Source: Acidobacteriota bacterium
Lineage (GTDB): Bacteria > Acidobacteriota > Blastocatellia > RBC074
Direction of reading: 5' to 3'
NCBI GenBank assembly: GCA_016196035.1
Contig: JACPYM010000099.1
Span: 126,869-190,868, forward strand
Length of the DNA stretch: 64,000 nucleotides
Positions 14,936 to 24,713 of the stretch are shown piece after piece. Positions within the stretch are counted from its first letter, which is position 1. Each line of letters starts with the position of its first letter. The translations under genes were made by a program, and so were the position numbers. The notes beneath the pieces are model-generated. The model saw only the letters and a program-made list of their open reading frames with translations. It was not told the DNA's origin and ran no database searches.

Positions 14936-17900
14936 TTCTTATCCAGCAACGTCACCCGCCAATTCGCCGTATTCGCGCTGACAGACGGCGTATACATCAA
15001 CTCCGCCCGCGCCGGAGCCGCGCGGAAATCGCCCGGCGTGATGACGCGCAACGCGTATTGGAACACATCGTCGCCGTCGAAGTAGTTCACAAACAGCGCC
15101 GTGCGATTGTCGCGGAATTCGCGGGAGCTGTACCAGTTCGACCATTTGCCGTCGCTGTAATTCAGATCCATGCCGCTAACGCGCTCGACCTGTTCACAAC
15201 CCGCTGGGATGGGGTCTTCGAGCATCACGTAGCGGCCCTTGTTCCCCTGCACGTGCAACCGCGAGACGATCAGGTCGCCTGACCGCAGTTCGCCGGTCAA
15301 CGGCTCGACCGTCCATTTGTTGTCGTTCACGCGCAAACGCAGGTATTCGCGCGTCAACCGCAGGCCGCCCGCCGATTGCGGCGCGACGTTCTGGTCGTTG
15401 GTGTAGTAATCCAGCGCCGACGACACATACAGCGTGCCGCGCCCCTGTTTGACGATGCGCAGTTGGTTGGAACCGCCCAGCGCGACGCCCTTGCGTTCAA
15501 AGACCAACGCCTGCCCGCTCGACACATCGGCGGCGGTAAAGCGTTTGGTGTTGATCTGCTCACCGTTCAGATAAACCTCGACCGTGTAATCGGGCGCGAG
15601 TTCGCGGCTGGCTTTGAGGTAATCAATCAACCCGAAGATCGCAAAGGCCGTGTGTTTGGTGGATTCCCAGTAATAACCGTTGCGCCGGTTGCTGACCAGC
15701 CAGCGGGCGGTTTTGGGCAACACCGCGCTTTCGGGTTTGAGTTGCGCGAGGGCTTTTAACGACAGGGCTGTCGCCTCGGTGTTGTTCTCTTCGGTGAAAT
15801 CGAGCATCGGGCGGCGCGTGGATTCCCAATGCGCGTCGAGTTCGTTGGCGCGCGCGGATTTTTCAATCTCGCTCGCCACCTGTTCGGCGCGGCCTTTGTC
15901 GCCGCGCGCACGCAGGGCTAACGCAAGTAAGGCGCGTCCGTAAGGTTGCAGGTTGCTGCGTTTGCTGAACAGGTCAAGCACGAAGCGCGGGTCTTCTTCG
16001 GCGCTGGCGTTCAGCGCGTAAACCAGATAGGCGCGATCCTCAAGATCAAGCGGTTTGCCGTTTTCGGTTTTGTTCGCGTCGAGAATTTGTTTGATCTTTT
16101 CGCGCCCGTGATTGAGCCGGTAGCTTTCAACCGCGAAGCCTGCGCTGCGGGCCATCTGCAACCCATCCACGACGTAAGCGGTCATGAATGGATCGGTCGG
16201 ATCGTCCTTCCACCAACCCCAGCCGCCGTCATCGTGCTGGTAGCCGTAGAGCCGATCCAAGCCCTTCTGCACTTTCTTCTGCAACAAGCCGGTGTCGCGG
16301 ATCGAAGTCGTTTTGACCTCTTTCAACGCCTGGGCCACCACGACGTTGGGCAGGAAGCTGGACATCGTCTGTTCGGTACAGCCATACGGAAAGCCGGTCA
16401 GATAATCCAACGCGCCAAATAACGAAGCCGCGATGGAAGGCGAAGCTTCGACGCGCAAGGTGCGCGCCAGCGAATTGGCATTGGCGGGCAGATCGAGCGA
16501 GATGACTTTTTCGGCGGACTCTTCTGACAACGTCGTCACGCCACTCTTATGCTGATGCAAGCCGCCAGGCACGATGGGCAGTGGCAATTCGACGCCGTCT
16601 GATTCCTCGTTCGTCTTGGCCGTCGCCAGCAAACTGATGTTGCCGATTTGCGACGCTTGCACGCGCCAATCCACGCGGCGCTCGCCGTTTTGCGGGATAG
16701 TGAATGATTGTTTGGCCGCGTCCAACAGGCGCGCACCGTTGACCTGCAACTCGACTTCGGTGGCTTTGTCCGAATTCAGGTAGTTGTGCACGATGCCGGA
16801 AATCGTGACCGTGTCGCCTTCGGTCAGGAAGCGCGGCGTTTCCAGACGCAGGATCAGATTCTTGCGCGCGAGCACTTTGTTGATGCGCGAACCGACGCGC
16901 AAATCGGCCGTCACCGCCCGCGCCGTCGCCCGCCACGTCGTCAGGTTGTCGGGCAGCTTATCCAGTTTGACGGTCGCCTTGCCGTCCGCGCCCGTCACAA
17001 CATCGGGCTGCCAATAGGCGGTGTCTTTGAAATCCTTGCGAATGGTCGGCTCGACCAGTTGCGCTTCGTTTTTGAAATCGGCGAGTTGATATGACGGCTT
17101 GTTCAGCGCCAACTGCATCAGCTTGTCGCCGCTAAAGCCGGTGAATTCAAACGTGGTCGAAAACGATGTTTGCACCGCGTTGTAACGCCGCCCATAAAAC
17201 GCGCGCCGAATGTCGCCCGCTTGGTCGGGTTGCACGCTGTAAATCGCCTCGTCCACCACGCCCAGGCTGACCTCGACGCCAGGCGCGGGCGAGCCGTCGG
17301 CGTTGCGCGCGAGGATGGTGTAGGACGCGGGGTCGCGCGGTTTGTACTCTTTCTTATCCGGGATGATTTCCAGGTTGAGGAACTTGTCTTTGGACGGCAC
17401 GCTCAGCATCTTGTCGCTGGTGTAAAGCTCACCGTTTTTGACGTATGCCACACTCAGATACACGTTTGGCGAATAGCGGTCTTCAATTGGCACATCAATC
17501 ATCGCGGCGCGCCCAGCCACGTCTACGCGACGCGCGGTGATGACACGATTGAGTTCGGTCGTCACCAACAGATGCGTCTGTTCGCTCGGCAGCATCAACA
17601 GTACGTGCGCGGTTTCGCCGGGTTTGTAAGTGGTTTTATCCGGCACTAGCTTGATCGAATCCCAATCGCGGTAGGCCGTGTCGGCCCAGCGGTTGTTGCG
17701 GTCGGTGGCGTACATATAACCACCTTCCGAACGAATCTGTTTGCCGTTTTCAGTGATGATGGTGTCAATGTCTATGTACCCAACGATAGGCACCTTGTAA
17801 TCGTAAAAGGCTTCGCCTTGCGCGTTGGTTGCGACTTCGGCGCTGCTGAGGTCGGTGCGGTTGACCTTGTATTCGAAATGCTTGTAGCCGTCTTCGTTCT

Positions 17901-19827
17901 TTTCGATGCGCTCGTAACGTTGCTCGTAAAACTTGAGCGTCACCTTGGCCGCAACGGGTTTGCCTTCGTAATCGCTGGTGCGCACCTTGAGACGCGCCGT
18001 GTCTCCCTGATAGTAAACGTAACGTTCGGGCCGCGCGCTGGCAACTACGTTGCCGCGTGTGCCAGTGAACGAAGCCTTGCCCTGTTCCTCGCGCCGCGAT
18101 GAATCCGTCACCATCGCTTCCAGCCGGTAGGTATAATCGTGCGAATCCTTGGCGTCGGGTTGCGGCACTTCAAACTCGACTTCGAGCTTGCCGTTGGCGT
18201 CGAGGCGCGCCTCGCCTTCTTTCACCATGTCGTTGCCGTAGCCATAATCGTCGCCATCGCTCTCTTCGCCGCTGTCAGCCTCGCCCAAGCCATCGTCTTC
18301 GGCAGCCCACCACCAGCGGTAATAGCGCGAACGATAGACGTACCATTTCACCTCGGCACTCGCCACGGGCGCGCCAAAAAAGTATTTGGCCTCGACGGTG
18401 AACTTGGTCTTTTCGCCCACGCCGACAAATTGTTTGGGCGTCGAGACGCGCACTTTGTATTCCGGTTTCTTGTATTCCTGCACATCAAAATTACCGGTCA
18501 ATTCGGTTTCATCTCCGTCGGCGCCCACGCTGGCTTTGATAGTGTAAAAGCCGAGCTTGGCGCTCGCGGGGATTTCGACCTCGCCGCTGAAGGTGCCGCG
18601 CGCGCTCAGCGGCACTTCCTTTTCAAACAGCTTGCCGCTGTCGTTGTCTTCAATGCTGACGCGCACCGTGCGGTCGCGGAAGAGTTCATAACCATTTTCA
18701 CCCAAGCGGCGCAGGATGCCTTTGAAATAGACTTTCTGTTCAGGCCGGTAAACGGGGCGGTCGGTGTAAATGTAACTGGCCGCCTTGCTGGTATCGCCGC
18801 CAAATTCGCTCTCGAAATAAAACGGCTCCAAGCCTGAAATAGCGAATTCGTCATTGTGCAGCGCCATCACCAGAAAATCGGCGCTTTGGGTATCCGCCTC
18901 TTCTTCGACAGGCTCCGGCTCGCCATTCGCGCGCGGCGCGGGCGTGGGTGTGGCCGTGGCTTTCGGCTCCTGTAGCTTGGTTTTCAAAATGCCGTTTTGA
19001 TCGGTGACGCCTTGGGCCACGGTTTTGCCGGAACGGATGACTTCGATGCGCACGTCGGCGCGCGGCTCGCCGGTTTTGCGATCAATCGAATAGATGAGCA
19101 TCTCGCCCGCGTGCGTCGTCTTGTTGATCGTCGCCAGATCGGTCACGACGGCGATGGTATAGGCGCGCAACTTGTCGTTGACGGCTTCGATCAGATACAC
19201 GCCCGGTTTCATCTGGCCCAGATTGACCATGCGTGTGTCGTACTGGTTTTCGAGTGGCGCCAGCTTTTGGCGGAAGGTGCGCACCTTTTGATCGGGGTTG
19301 AGCAGCGGCACCTTGGCGAAATCGGCCTGCTCGCTCGGTCCCTGCTCGCCGGAGCGGAATTTATCGTTAAAGGCCGTGCGCGATTCGCGGCGCAATTGGT
19401 CGCGAATGTAGTTCTTGACCGAATAGAAAATGCCGGTCTTGAACTCGCGCAACTTGTCGAGCATTGACGGCTTGGCCTGATAGGTCGAAGCGACTTCGCT
19501 GCGGTCGGCCACGCCCATCCGGTGCGGATTGTCGAGTTGTTTGAAAAACTTGACCGGGTCTTTGATTTGGTAGACGCGAAAGTCCAGATAGTTGACCGCC
19601 TGATAGTTGATGTAAATGCGCGTCTTCTCGCTGGTGCCATACGTGCGATTGGTCGAGAGCGAGAAGTTGGGCTTAATGCTGGGGCTGGGTTGTGGCGCGG
19701 CATTGGCGGGCGTTTGCGCAGGCTGTTGTTGTTCCTGCGCGCGCGGACGGAATGTTGCCAGCGCCAACGTTGTGGCAATAACCACCAGATAAACTGTGAT
19801 AACCGTGAAATGATTTCTTAGCTTCAT
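14932..19827 (-). CDS. bacterial alpha-2-macroglobulin family protein
   Basis: 1631-residue exported protein. A signal anchor (VITVYLVVIATTLALATF) starts the chain. MG domains follow, including IYTDRPVYRPEQKVYFKGI and YKPRDPASYTI, and the thioester motif YGCTEQT is at about residue 1150, followed by the helical toroid of the thioester domain (DDGGWGWWKDDPTDPFMTAY). Such proteins trap attacking proteases covalently in the periplasm. The start at 19827 gives a normal signal, unlike the longer frame. In E. coli the relatives yfaS and yfaT are neighbours; here the YfaT-like gene is at 20525, with a REP transposase between them. Confidence 0.93.
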   Translation of the reverse strand: MKLRNHFTVITVYLVVIATTLALATFRPRAQEQQQPAQTPANAAPQPSPSIKPNFSLSTNRTYGTSEKTRIYINYQAVNYLDFRVYQIKDPVKFFKQLDNPHRMGVADRSEVASTYQAKPSMLDKLREFKTGIFYSVKNYIRDQLRRESRTAFNDKFRSGEQGPSEQADFAKVPLLNPDQKVRTFRQKLAPLENQYDTRMVNLGQMKPGVYLIEAVNDKLRAYTIAVVTDLATINKTTHAGEMLIYSIDRKTGEPRADVRIEVIRSGKTVAQGVTDQNGILKTKLQEPKATATPTPAPRANGEPEPVEEEADTQSADFLVMALHNDEFAISGLEPFYFESEFGGDTSKAASYIYTDRPVYRPEQKVYFKGILRRLGENGYELFRDRTVRVSIEDNDSGKLFEKEVPLSARGTFSGEVEIPASAKLGFYTIKASVGADGDETELTGNFDVQEYKKPEYKVRVSTPKQFVGVGEKTKFTVEAKYFFGAPVASAEVKWYVYRSRYYRWWWAAEDDGLGEADSGEESDGDDYGYGNDMVKEGEARLDANGKLEVEFEVPQPDAKDSHDYTYRLEAMVTDSSRREEQGKASFTGTRGNVVASARPERYVYYQGDTARLKVRTSDYEGKPVAAKVTLKFYEQRYERIEKNEDGYKHFEYKVNRTDLSSAEVATNAQGEAFYDYKVPIVGYIDIDTIITENGKQIRSEGGYMYATDRNNRWADTAYRDWDSIKLVPDKTTYKPGETAHVLLMLPSEQTHLLVTTELNRVITARRVDVAGRAAMIDVPIEDRYSPNVYLSVAYVKNGELYTSDKMLSVPSKDKFLNLEIIPDKKEYKPRDPASYTILARNADGSPAPGVEVSLGVVDEAIYSVQPDQAGDIRRAFYGRRYNAVQTSFSTTFEFTGFSGDKLMQLALNKPSYQLADFKNEAQLVEPTIRKDFKDTAYWQPDVVTGADGKATVKLDKLPDNLTTWRATARAVTADLRVGSRINKVLARKNLILRLETPRFLTEGDTVTISGIVHNYLNSDKATEVELQVNGARLLDAAKQSFTIPQNGERRVDWRVQASQIGNISLLATAKTNEESDGVELPLPIVPGGLHQHKSGVTTLSEESAEKVISLDLPANANSLARTLRVEASPSIAASLFGALDYLTGFPYGCTEQTMSSFLPNVVVAQALKEVKTTSIRDTGLLQKKVQKGLDRLYGYQHDDGGWGWWKDDPTDPFMTAYVVDGLQMARSAGFAVESYRLNHGREKIKQILDANKTENGKPLDLEDRAYLVYALNASAEEDPRFVLDLFSKRSNLQPYGRALLALALRARGDKGRAEQVASEIEKSARANELDAHWESTRRPMLDFTEENNTEATALSLKALAQLKPESAVLPKTARWLVSNRRNGYYWESTKHTAFAIFGLIDYLKASRELAPDYTVEVYLNGEQINTKRFTAADVSSGQALVFERKGVALGGSNQLRIVKQGRGTLYVSSALDYYTNDQNVAPQSAGGLRLTREYLRLRVNDNKWTVEPLTGELRSGDLIVSRLHVQGNKGRYVMLEDPIPAGCEQVERVSGMDLNYSDGKWSNWYSSREFRDNRTALFVNYFDGDDVFQYALRVITPGDFRAAPARAELMYTPSVSANTANWRVTLLDKK

Positions 19828-19867
19828 AATCTGTCCACTCCGTCTCAAAAAAACCGCTTCCGCATTG

Positions 19868-19950
19868 GCCCTGAAGGGGCCGCATTCAATAGCCGGGGGC
19901 AACGCCCCCGGAACGCGCCGCGCGCCGGCCCGGCCCTGAAGGGGCCGCAT
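19868..19950. repeat. REP palindromes, left side of the transposase
   Basis: Two units share GGCCCTGAAGGGGCCGCAT. The first continues into ATAGCCGGGGGCAACGCCCC. They are inverted relative to the units at 20430-20514, so the transposase gene lies between mirrored REP copies. Confidence 0.85.
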
Positions 19951-19956
19951 CAAGCG

Positions 19957-20409
19957 TCAATCCCACAAATAGCGTTCGTCATACTCGACATCATACTTTT
20001 GCAACAACTCGAGCAATTCATCTTCAAACTTCACCCGTTGGTGATGAATCTTCTGTTTCGCCAAATAGGCCCGCAGGTTCGGAGTCTGTGATTTTCCGAT
20101 TGAAAACGCGCCGTACCCGTCCTGCCAATGAAATCCCGCGAACTCACACCCTTTGGCTTTGATCCACTTGGACGAATCCTGTTTCAAATTCTGCAAGAGG
20201 TCTTTCAAGGCGATGTTTTTCGACAGCGAAACCAGCAGATGCACATGATTCGCTGTACCGCCCGCCGCCAACAAAGGCGATTGGTGATTGGCCGCGATGC
20301 CGCCGAGATAGGGGTAAAGCTCCGGCTCGATTTCGGGCGTAATCAAATCCGCGCGGTGTTTGGTTGAGAAAACAATGTGCACGAGCAAGCTGGTTAAGGT
20401 TTGTGCCAT
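19957..20409 (-). CDS. REP-associated / IS200-like Y1 transposase
   Basis: 150-residue IS200/RAYT-type transposase. The HUH motif is NHVHLLVS, the WQDGYGAFSIGKSQ block is typical, and the catalytic tyrosine should be that of LRAYLAKQKIHHQ. Mirrored REP palindromes flank the gene. Such enzymes nick single-stranded DNA at REP or subterminal hairpins. Length and motifs suggest it may be intact and active. Its insertion separates the alpha-2-macroglobulin gene from its DUF1175 partner. Confidence 0.92.
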   Translation of the reverse strand: MAQTLTSLLVHIVFSTKHRADLITPEIEPELYPYLGGIAANHQSPLLAAGGTANHVHLLVSLSKNIALKDLLQNLKQDSSKWIKAKGCEFAGFHWQDGYGAFSIGKSQTPNLRAYLAKQKIHHQRVKFEDELLELLQKYDVEYDERYLWD

Positions 20410-20429
20410 TGCAAACCTCTTGACGACAG

Positions 20430-20514
20430 ATGCGGCCCCTTCAGGGCCGGTGATGTATTCACGCTCTTCCGGGGGCGTTGCCCCCGGCTATTGAATTTCG
20501 CCCTTTCAGGGCGG
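20430..20514. repeat. REP palindromes, right side of the transposase
   Basis: ATGCGGCCCCTTCAGGGCCG (20430-20449), CCGGGGGCGTTGCCCCCGG (20469-20487) followed by CTATTGAA, and CCCTTTCAGGGCG are complements of the units at 19868-19950. Confidence 0.85.
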
Positions 20515-20524
20515 GGCGAAACGC

Positions 20525-21373
20525 TCACTGCAAAATCTTCAATCTGTAAAACCCCAAAAAAATTTTATTCCCTTCGACAGGCCGCCAGCGCCGGTCTGGA
20601 TGTTGCTCCAACACTGACAAGCGCACCTTCTTCACTTCGCCTTTATCTTCAGCGGAACTGCCAGTGTGATAGACGACCCAATCGTGCGCGCCTTCGTTGG
20701 CGTGGCGCGCTTCGCCCAAAAAGAGCATCACGTGATAGGGGTATTTCTGCACCCAGGGCTGGTGATAAAAGAGCAAATCGCCCGGCTGCGCTTGACGCCA
20801 GTCGCGGCTGACAAACGTCGTGTTGTAATTTTTCAGCGTCCGTGCATCGGCAAATTCTGACAGCTTGCCGTTCGTCAAATCCGCTTCCTGAAATGAACCG
20901 AATTCGGCGCGAAAGAGCTTTTCACCAACCGGCGAACGGTCGAGCGTGTAGGCGCGCACGTCAGGCGCGACGGCTTCGACGCCGTCACCCATGCCTTGAA
21001 ACCAAAGGCGGTCGTGTTTGCGCAACGCTTCGCGCCAGGCGAAACGTACCAGCCCTGCGCAATCACGTTGCTCAGCATTCCATTGCGCGCTCAAGCGATA
21101 AAACTGTAGTTCGGCCAGCGCCGTGAACCAGCGGCGGAAGCTTTCGCGGTCGGCATACGAACGCAACTCCATTGCGTCGGGCAGGCCATCAGCATCCCCA
21201 TCATTCAAAGTATCAGGCAAGGTCGGTTTTGCCGGAGGAGTAGTCGTGGCGCGTGTGGTGTGCGCTTGCGGCGGCTGTCCGCAGGCGAGCAAACCCAGGC
21301 TCAAGATGAGTATGGCCCAGCCATACCGCTGGAGAGGGGACACCACTGTTTTCGGATGTGGCACGTGCTGCAT
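20525..21373 (-). CDS. DUF1175 family protein (YfaT-like)
   Basis: 282 residues with an N-terminal hydrophobic signal ending in a lipobox-like LGLLAC. The body contains LRSYADRESFRRWF, QRDCAGLVRFAWREALRKHD and QPGDLLFYHQPWVQKYPYHV, a Cys/His arrangement reminiscent of NlpC/P60-like folds and the DUF1175 family. E. coli yfaT of this family lies next to the alpha-2-macroglobulin yfaS. Here the partner gene is downstream at 14932-19827 on the same strand. The role is probably in the same envelope system. The start at 21373 is the first Met in register with a short signal; an upstream start is possible. Confidence 0.78.
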   Translation of the reverse strand: MQHVPHPKTVVSPLQRYGWAILILSLGLLACGQPPQAHTTRATTTPPAKPTLPDTLNDGDADGLPDAMELRSYADRESFRRWFTALAELQFYRLSAQWNAEQRDCAGLVRFAWREALRKHDRLWFQGMGDGVEAVAPDVRAYTLDRSPVGEKLFRAEFGSFQEADLTNGKLSEFADARTLKNYNTTFVSRDWRQAQPGDLLFYHQPWVQKYPYHVMLFLGEARHANEGAHDWVVYHTGSSAEDKGEVKKVRLSVLEQHPDRRWRPVEGNKIFLGFYRLKILQ

Positions 21374-21608
21374 CACTCGTTTAACCTTCTCCGGTTGCGC
21401 CTGTTGGGAAGAATAATCTCGTGTGACTTCGGTGCGTACTATAAGCGCGTGACGGCGGCCCTGCCAATAGCGCCAAAGGTCTTGGATGTTTCCCCATTCC
21501 TCCAACGCCAGCCCCTTGCGATGAGCCGCCGCCACGTGCCGGATCATCGCGCGTTTGCCGGATGCCGCCTACCCGGCCAGCTTCTGTGGACATCTGTGGA
21601 TTGCCACA

Positions 21609-24374
21609 TCATTTGCATTTTTCGAGCGCCGCAATGACCTGCTGCAAAGCTGCGGCTTCGTCGGGTGCAGGTGTTTGTTGCGCCTGCAAGGCTTCGCGCA
21701 AGGCGCGGCTGCGTTGATAAGCGGTGCAGGCTTCGCGCCGCAACTCGGTATTCCTGGCGCCTAGCTTCACCGCCACGTCCCCGATAAAGGCATACGAACC
21801 GGCGAGGTCGCGCTTGATCTCGGCATTTTGCGGATCGGCCTGCACAAGTTCTTCGCGCAATTTGGCGGCTTGGCGATGTTGGGCGAGCGCAGCGTCGAAC
21901 TCAGCGCGTGCGGTCAGCACCAAGCCGAGCTTTTCGTGATCGAAAGCCAGATCACTTTTCGTTTCGGCGTAATCCGGGCGCAGGCGCAACATCTGCTCAT
22001 CCAGCGCGAGCATCTGGCGATATTGCGTCAGCGCGCCGTTCGGGTCATTCAGCTTTTCCAGCGTTTCGCCCAGCTTGCCGTAACTGGTCGCCAGGTCGCG
22101 TTGGGCTTCGACATTCTGCGCATCGGCGGCGGCCAGCTTTTCCCGCAGCGCGAGCGCCTGCCGATACTGTTCCAATGCCGGCGCGGCCTCATTGTTGGCA
22201 AGCAAGCCGTTGCCGAGTTTGTCGTGCGCGATGGCTAATTCGCGTTGTGCGCGGGCGTCGTTGGTGTCGGCGGCGGCAGCGGTTTGCGCCACACTCAACG
22301 CCTGCCGGTAACTGGCGAGCATGGCCGGTTTGTCGCCGATCGCGCCTTGCCGGTCGCCGAGTTTGATCAGGCCGATGTAAAGGTCGCGGCGCGCCCGGCC
22401 ATCATTCGGCGCTTCGCCAGCCAGCGCGCTGAGCAGTTGCAAGGCCTGTTGTTGCAGGGCCAACGCTTCGGGGCGTTTGCCGCTCAGGGCCGTCGCATCG
22501 CCCAAACGTTGCAGGCTCGAGGCCAGGTCGGCGCGCGCGGTGCGGTCTTGCGGGGCGACGGCGCTCAGCGGTTCGCGCAAGGCGCGCGCTTGTTGGTAAT
22601 GCTCGATGGCTGGGCCGAGCGCACCGCTCATCCGCAAGGTATCGCCCAACCGATCCAAGTTGTTGGCGTGTTCGCGTTGCAAGGCGACATCGCTGGGCAT
22701 GGCAGCCAGCAGCGGCGCGCGCAAGGCCAATGACTTTTTGTAGCTGTCGAGTGCGCCCGCCGCATCGCCCAGGTTTGGAAAACCGGGACGCCCTTGCACA
22801 TCGCCGACTTTCAAATAGGCGGCGGCCAATTCGCGCTGCAAGCTGCGGTCGCCCGCTACTTCCTGCGACAACCGTTCCAGGTATTCGAGCGCGCGTTTGA
22901 CCACCAGTTGCCGCGCGGGTGTCGCGCCAGGCAGCTTCTCAATCGCGTCGTGGAATTCAAACAGATAGACATTCGCCAATTGGCGCACTTCGTTGAAACG
23001 CCGCTCGGCGATGCGCGCCTGGCGCACGGCGGACACCAGCCCGGTCACCAAACTGATGACGACCAGCAGCGCCGCGATGACGCCGGCCTTGTGCCGCTGG
23101 ATGAATTTGGTCGCGCGGTAACTCACCGTGTTCGGGCGCGCCAGCACGGGCAGGCCGGCCAGATGGCGGCGTATGTCTTCGGCCAGTTGTTCGGCAGAGG
23201 CGTAGCGGCGCTCCGGTTCTTTGCGCAGCGCCATCATCACGATGTTGTCGAGGTCGCCCCGCATCTGGCGGCGCGCACGTTCGGGGTCGAGTCCTGCCAG
23301 GCTCGCTTCATCAAAAGCTTCGGTGGCCTGTGTAGCCGGCGCGGGATGCGCGACGGCAGTTTTCACCGAGGCGCGCAAAATAGCCTCGCGGCGCTTGCCC
23401 GATTGCGCGGCGTGGGCCAGTGCCGTGCTGGGGCGTTCAGGTTCGGAATCACAAACCGCCTGTTCAATCTCGCGCACCGATAACCCCGCGATTTCATAAG
23501 GCCGCCGTCCGGTCAGCAATTCGTAAAGCAACACGCCCAGGCTGTAAACATCGCTGGCGGTCGTGACGGCCCGGCCGCGCACCTGTTCGGGGCTGGCGTA
23601 AGCGGGCGTCATCGGGCGCACCGAGGCTTGGGTCTGGGCGTCGGTCAGGTCGAATTGCGTGGGGTTGAGCAGCTTGGCGATGCCGAAATCAAGCAGCTTC
23701 GGCGTACCGTCGTGACTGATGAGAATGTTGCCGGGTTTCAGGTCGCGGTGGATGACCAGATTCTGGTGGGCGTAATGCACGGCGGCACAGACCGTGCGAA
23801 AGAGTTCGAGGCGTTGCGGCACCGTCAGTTTGTGCACGCGGCAGTATTCATCCAGCGGTTCACCCTCGACGTATTCGAGCGCGAAGTAGGGCGTGCCGTC
23901 TTCGGTTGCGCCGCCATCCAACAAGCGCGCGATGTTGGGGTGTTGCAGCCCGGCGAGAATCTGACGTTCGTAACGAAAGCGGCGCAACACTTCGCCGTGC
24001 TCCAACCCGCGCCGAATCAGTTTCAACGCGACGCGCTGACGGAATTGAGCGTCGGCGCGTTCGGCCAGATACACCGCGCCCATGCCGCCGTGTCCCAATT
24101 CGCGAATAATTTGATAGGCCCCGATGCGCTGGCCCGCCACGTCTTGTGTGCGGCTGAGCAACCGGGCCACCAAACCGCCGTTGACGCCGCCTTCCACGGT
24201 TGTCCCGGGTTCAGCGGGCAAGGCGTCTTGCTCTTTCAGCAACGATTCCACCTCGACCTGCAACGTGCCGTCGCCCGCGCAGGCCTCGGCGACGTAAGCC
24301 AGCCGTTCGCCTGGCGCGCGGTCAAGCGCGGACTGAAAGATGGCCTTGATGCGTTGCCAACGTTCTCCCGTCAT
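21609..24374 (-). CDS. transmembrane Ser/Thr protein kinase with TPR repeats
   Basis: 921 residues. The kinase domain (about 80-400) has the glycine-rich GHGGMGAVYLAERAD, catalytic VIHRDLKPGNILIS and LLDFGIAKLL, then TPAYASPEQVRGRAV and SDVYSLGVLLYELLTGRRPY. One membrane span follows (AGVIAALLVVISLVTGLV, about 432-449), and the remainder is a long series of TPR repeats. The ATG has GGAG 8 nt upstream. The upstream gene on the same strand is an ECF sigma factor, with REP repeats between. The pair is a typical acidobacterial signalling module with unknown input. Confidence 0.92.
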   Translation of the reverse strand: MTGERWQRIKAIFQSALDRAPGERLAYVAEACAGDGTLQVEVESLLKEQDALPAEPGTTVEGGVNGGLVARLLSRTQDVAGQRIGAYQIIRELGHGGMGAVYLAERADAQFRQRVALKLIRRGLEHGEVLRRFRYERQILAGLQHPNIARLLDGGATEDGTPYFALEYVEGEPLDEYCRVHKLTVPQRLELFRTVCAAVHYAHQNLVIHRDLKPGNILISHDGTPKLLDFGIAKLLNPTQFDLTDAQTQASVRPMTPAYASPEQVRGRAVTTASDVYSLGVLLYELLTGRRPYEIAGLSVREIEQAVCDSEPERPSTALAHAAQSGKRREAILRASVKTAVAHPAPATQATEAFDEASLAGLDPERARRQMRGDLDNIVMMALRKEPERRYASAEQLAEDIRRHLAGLPVLARPNTVSYRATKFIQRHKAGVIAALLVVISLVTGLVSAVRQARIAERRFNEVRQLANVYLFEFHDAIEKLPGATPARQLVVKRALEYLERLSQEVAGDRSLQRELAAAYLKVGDVQGRPGFPNLGDAAGALDSYKKSLALRAPLLAAMPSDVALQREHANNLDRLGDTLRMSGALGPAIEHYQQARALREPLSAVAPQDRTARADLASSLQRLGDATALSGKRPEALALQQQALQLLSALAGEAPNDGRARRDLYIGLIKLGDRQGAIGDKPAMLASYRQALSVAQTAAAADTNDARAQRELAIAHDKLGNGLLANNEAAPALEQYRQALALREKLAAADAQNVEAQRDLATSYGKLGETLEKLNDPNGALTQYRQMLALDEQMLRLRPDYAETKSDLAFDHEKLGLVLTARAEFDAALAQHRQAAKLREELVQADPQNAEIKRDLAGSYAFIGDVAVKLGARNTELRREACTAYQRSRALREALQAQQTPAPDEAAALQQVIAALEKCK

Positions 24375-24402
24375 GGTGCACGCTCCTTCAGGTTCACAAC
24401 CC

Positions 24403-24682
24403 TGGGAGCGCAGGCCTCCTTGATGTTGTTGGCGAATTCGGCAAGCTGTTTTTCAAGCCCTGAAAGGGCAGGATTCAATAGCCGTGGGCAACGTCCACGG
24501 AAAGTGTGAGAGCCGTTTCCGGCCCTGACAGGGCCGCATTGAAAGCCGGGTGCGACCCTTTCAGGGTCGAGAAATAAGATCTCCCGTGGGCGTTGCCCAC
24601 GGCTATTGAATGTTGCCCCTTCAGGGCGTCAACCCTTGCCTGCCGAATTCGCCGACAGGATCATCCTTGCCTGCGCTCCCAG
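24403..24682. repeat. nested palindrome cluster between sigma factor and kinase genes
   Basis: The outermost 15-bp arms CCTGGGAGCGCAGGC and complement (24403-24417, 24668-24682) enclose a second pair around GGCGAATTCGGCAAG (24430-24445, about 24641-24656). Inside are several REP units of the type AGCCGTGGGCAACG and GGCCCTGACAGGGCCG, matching those around the transposase. This fills most of the 339-bp gene-free gap. Confidence 0.85.
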
Positions 24683-24713
24683 GAAAGATCTGAAACGTAA
24701 ACTCCGTTCTGCG

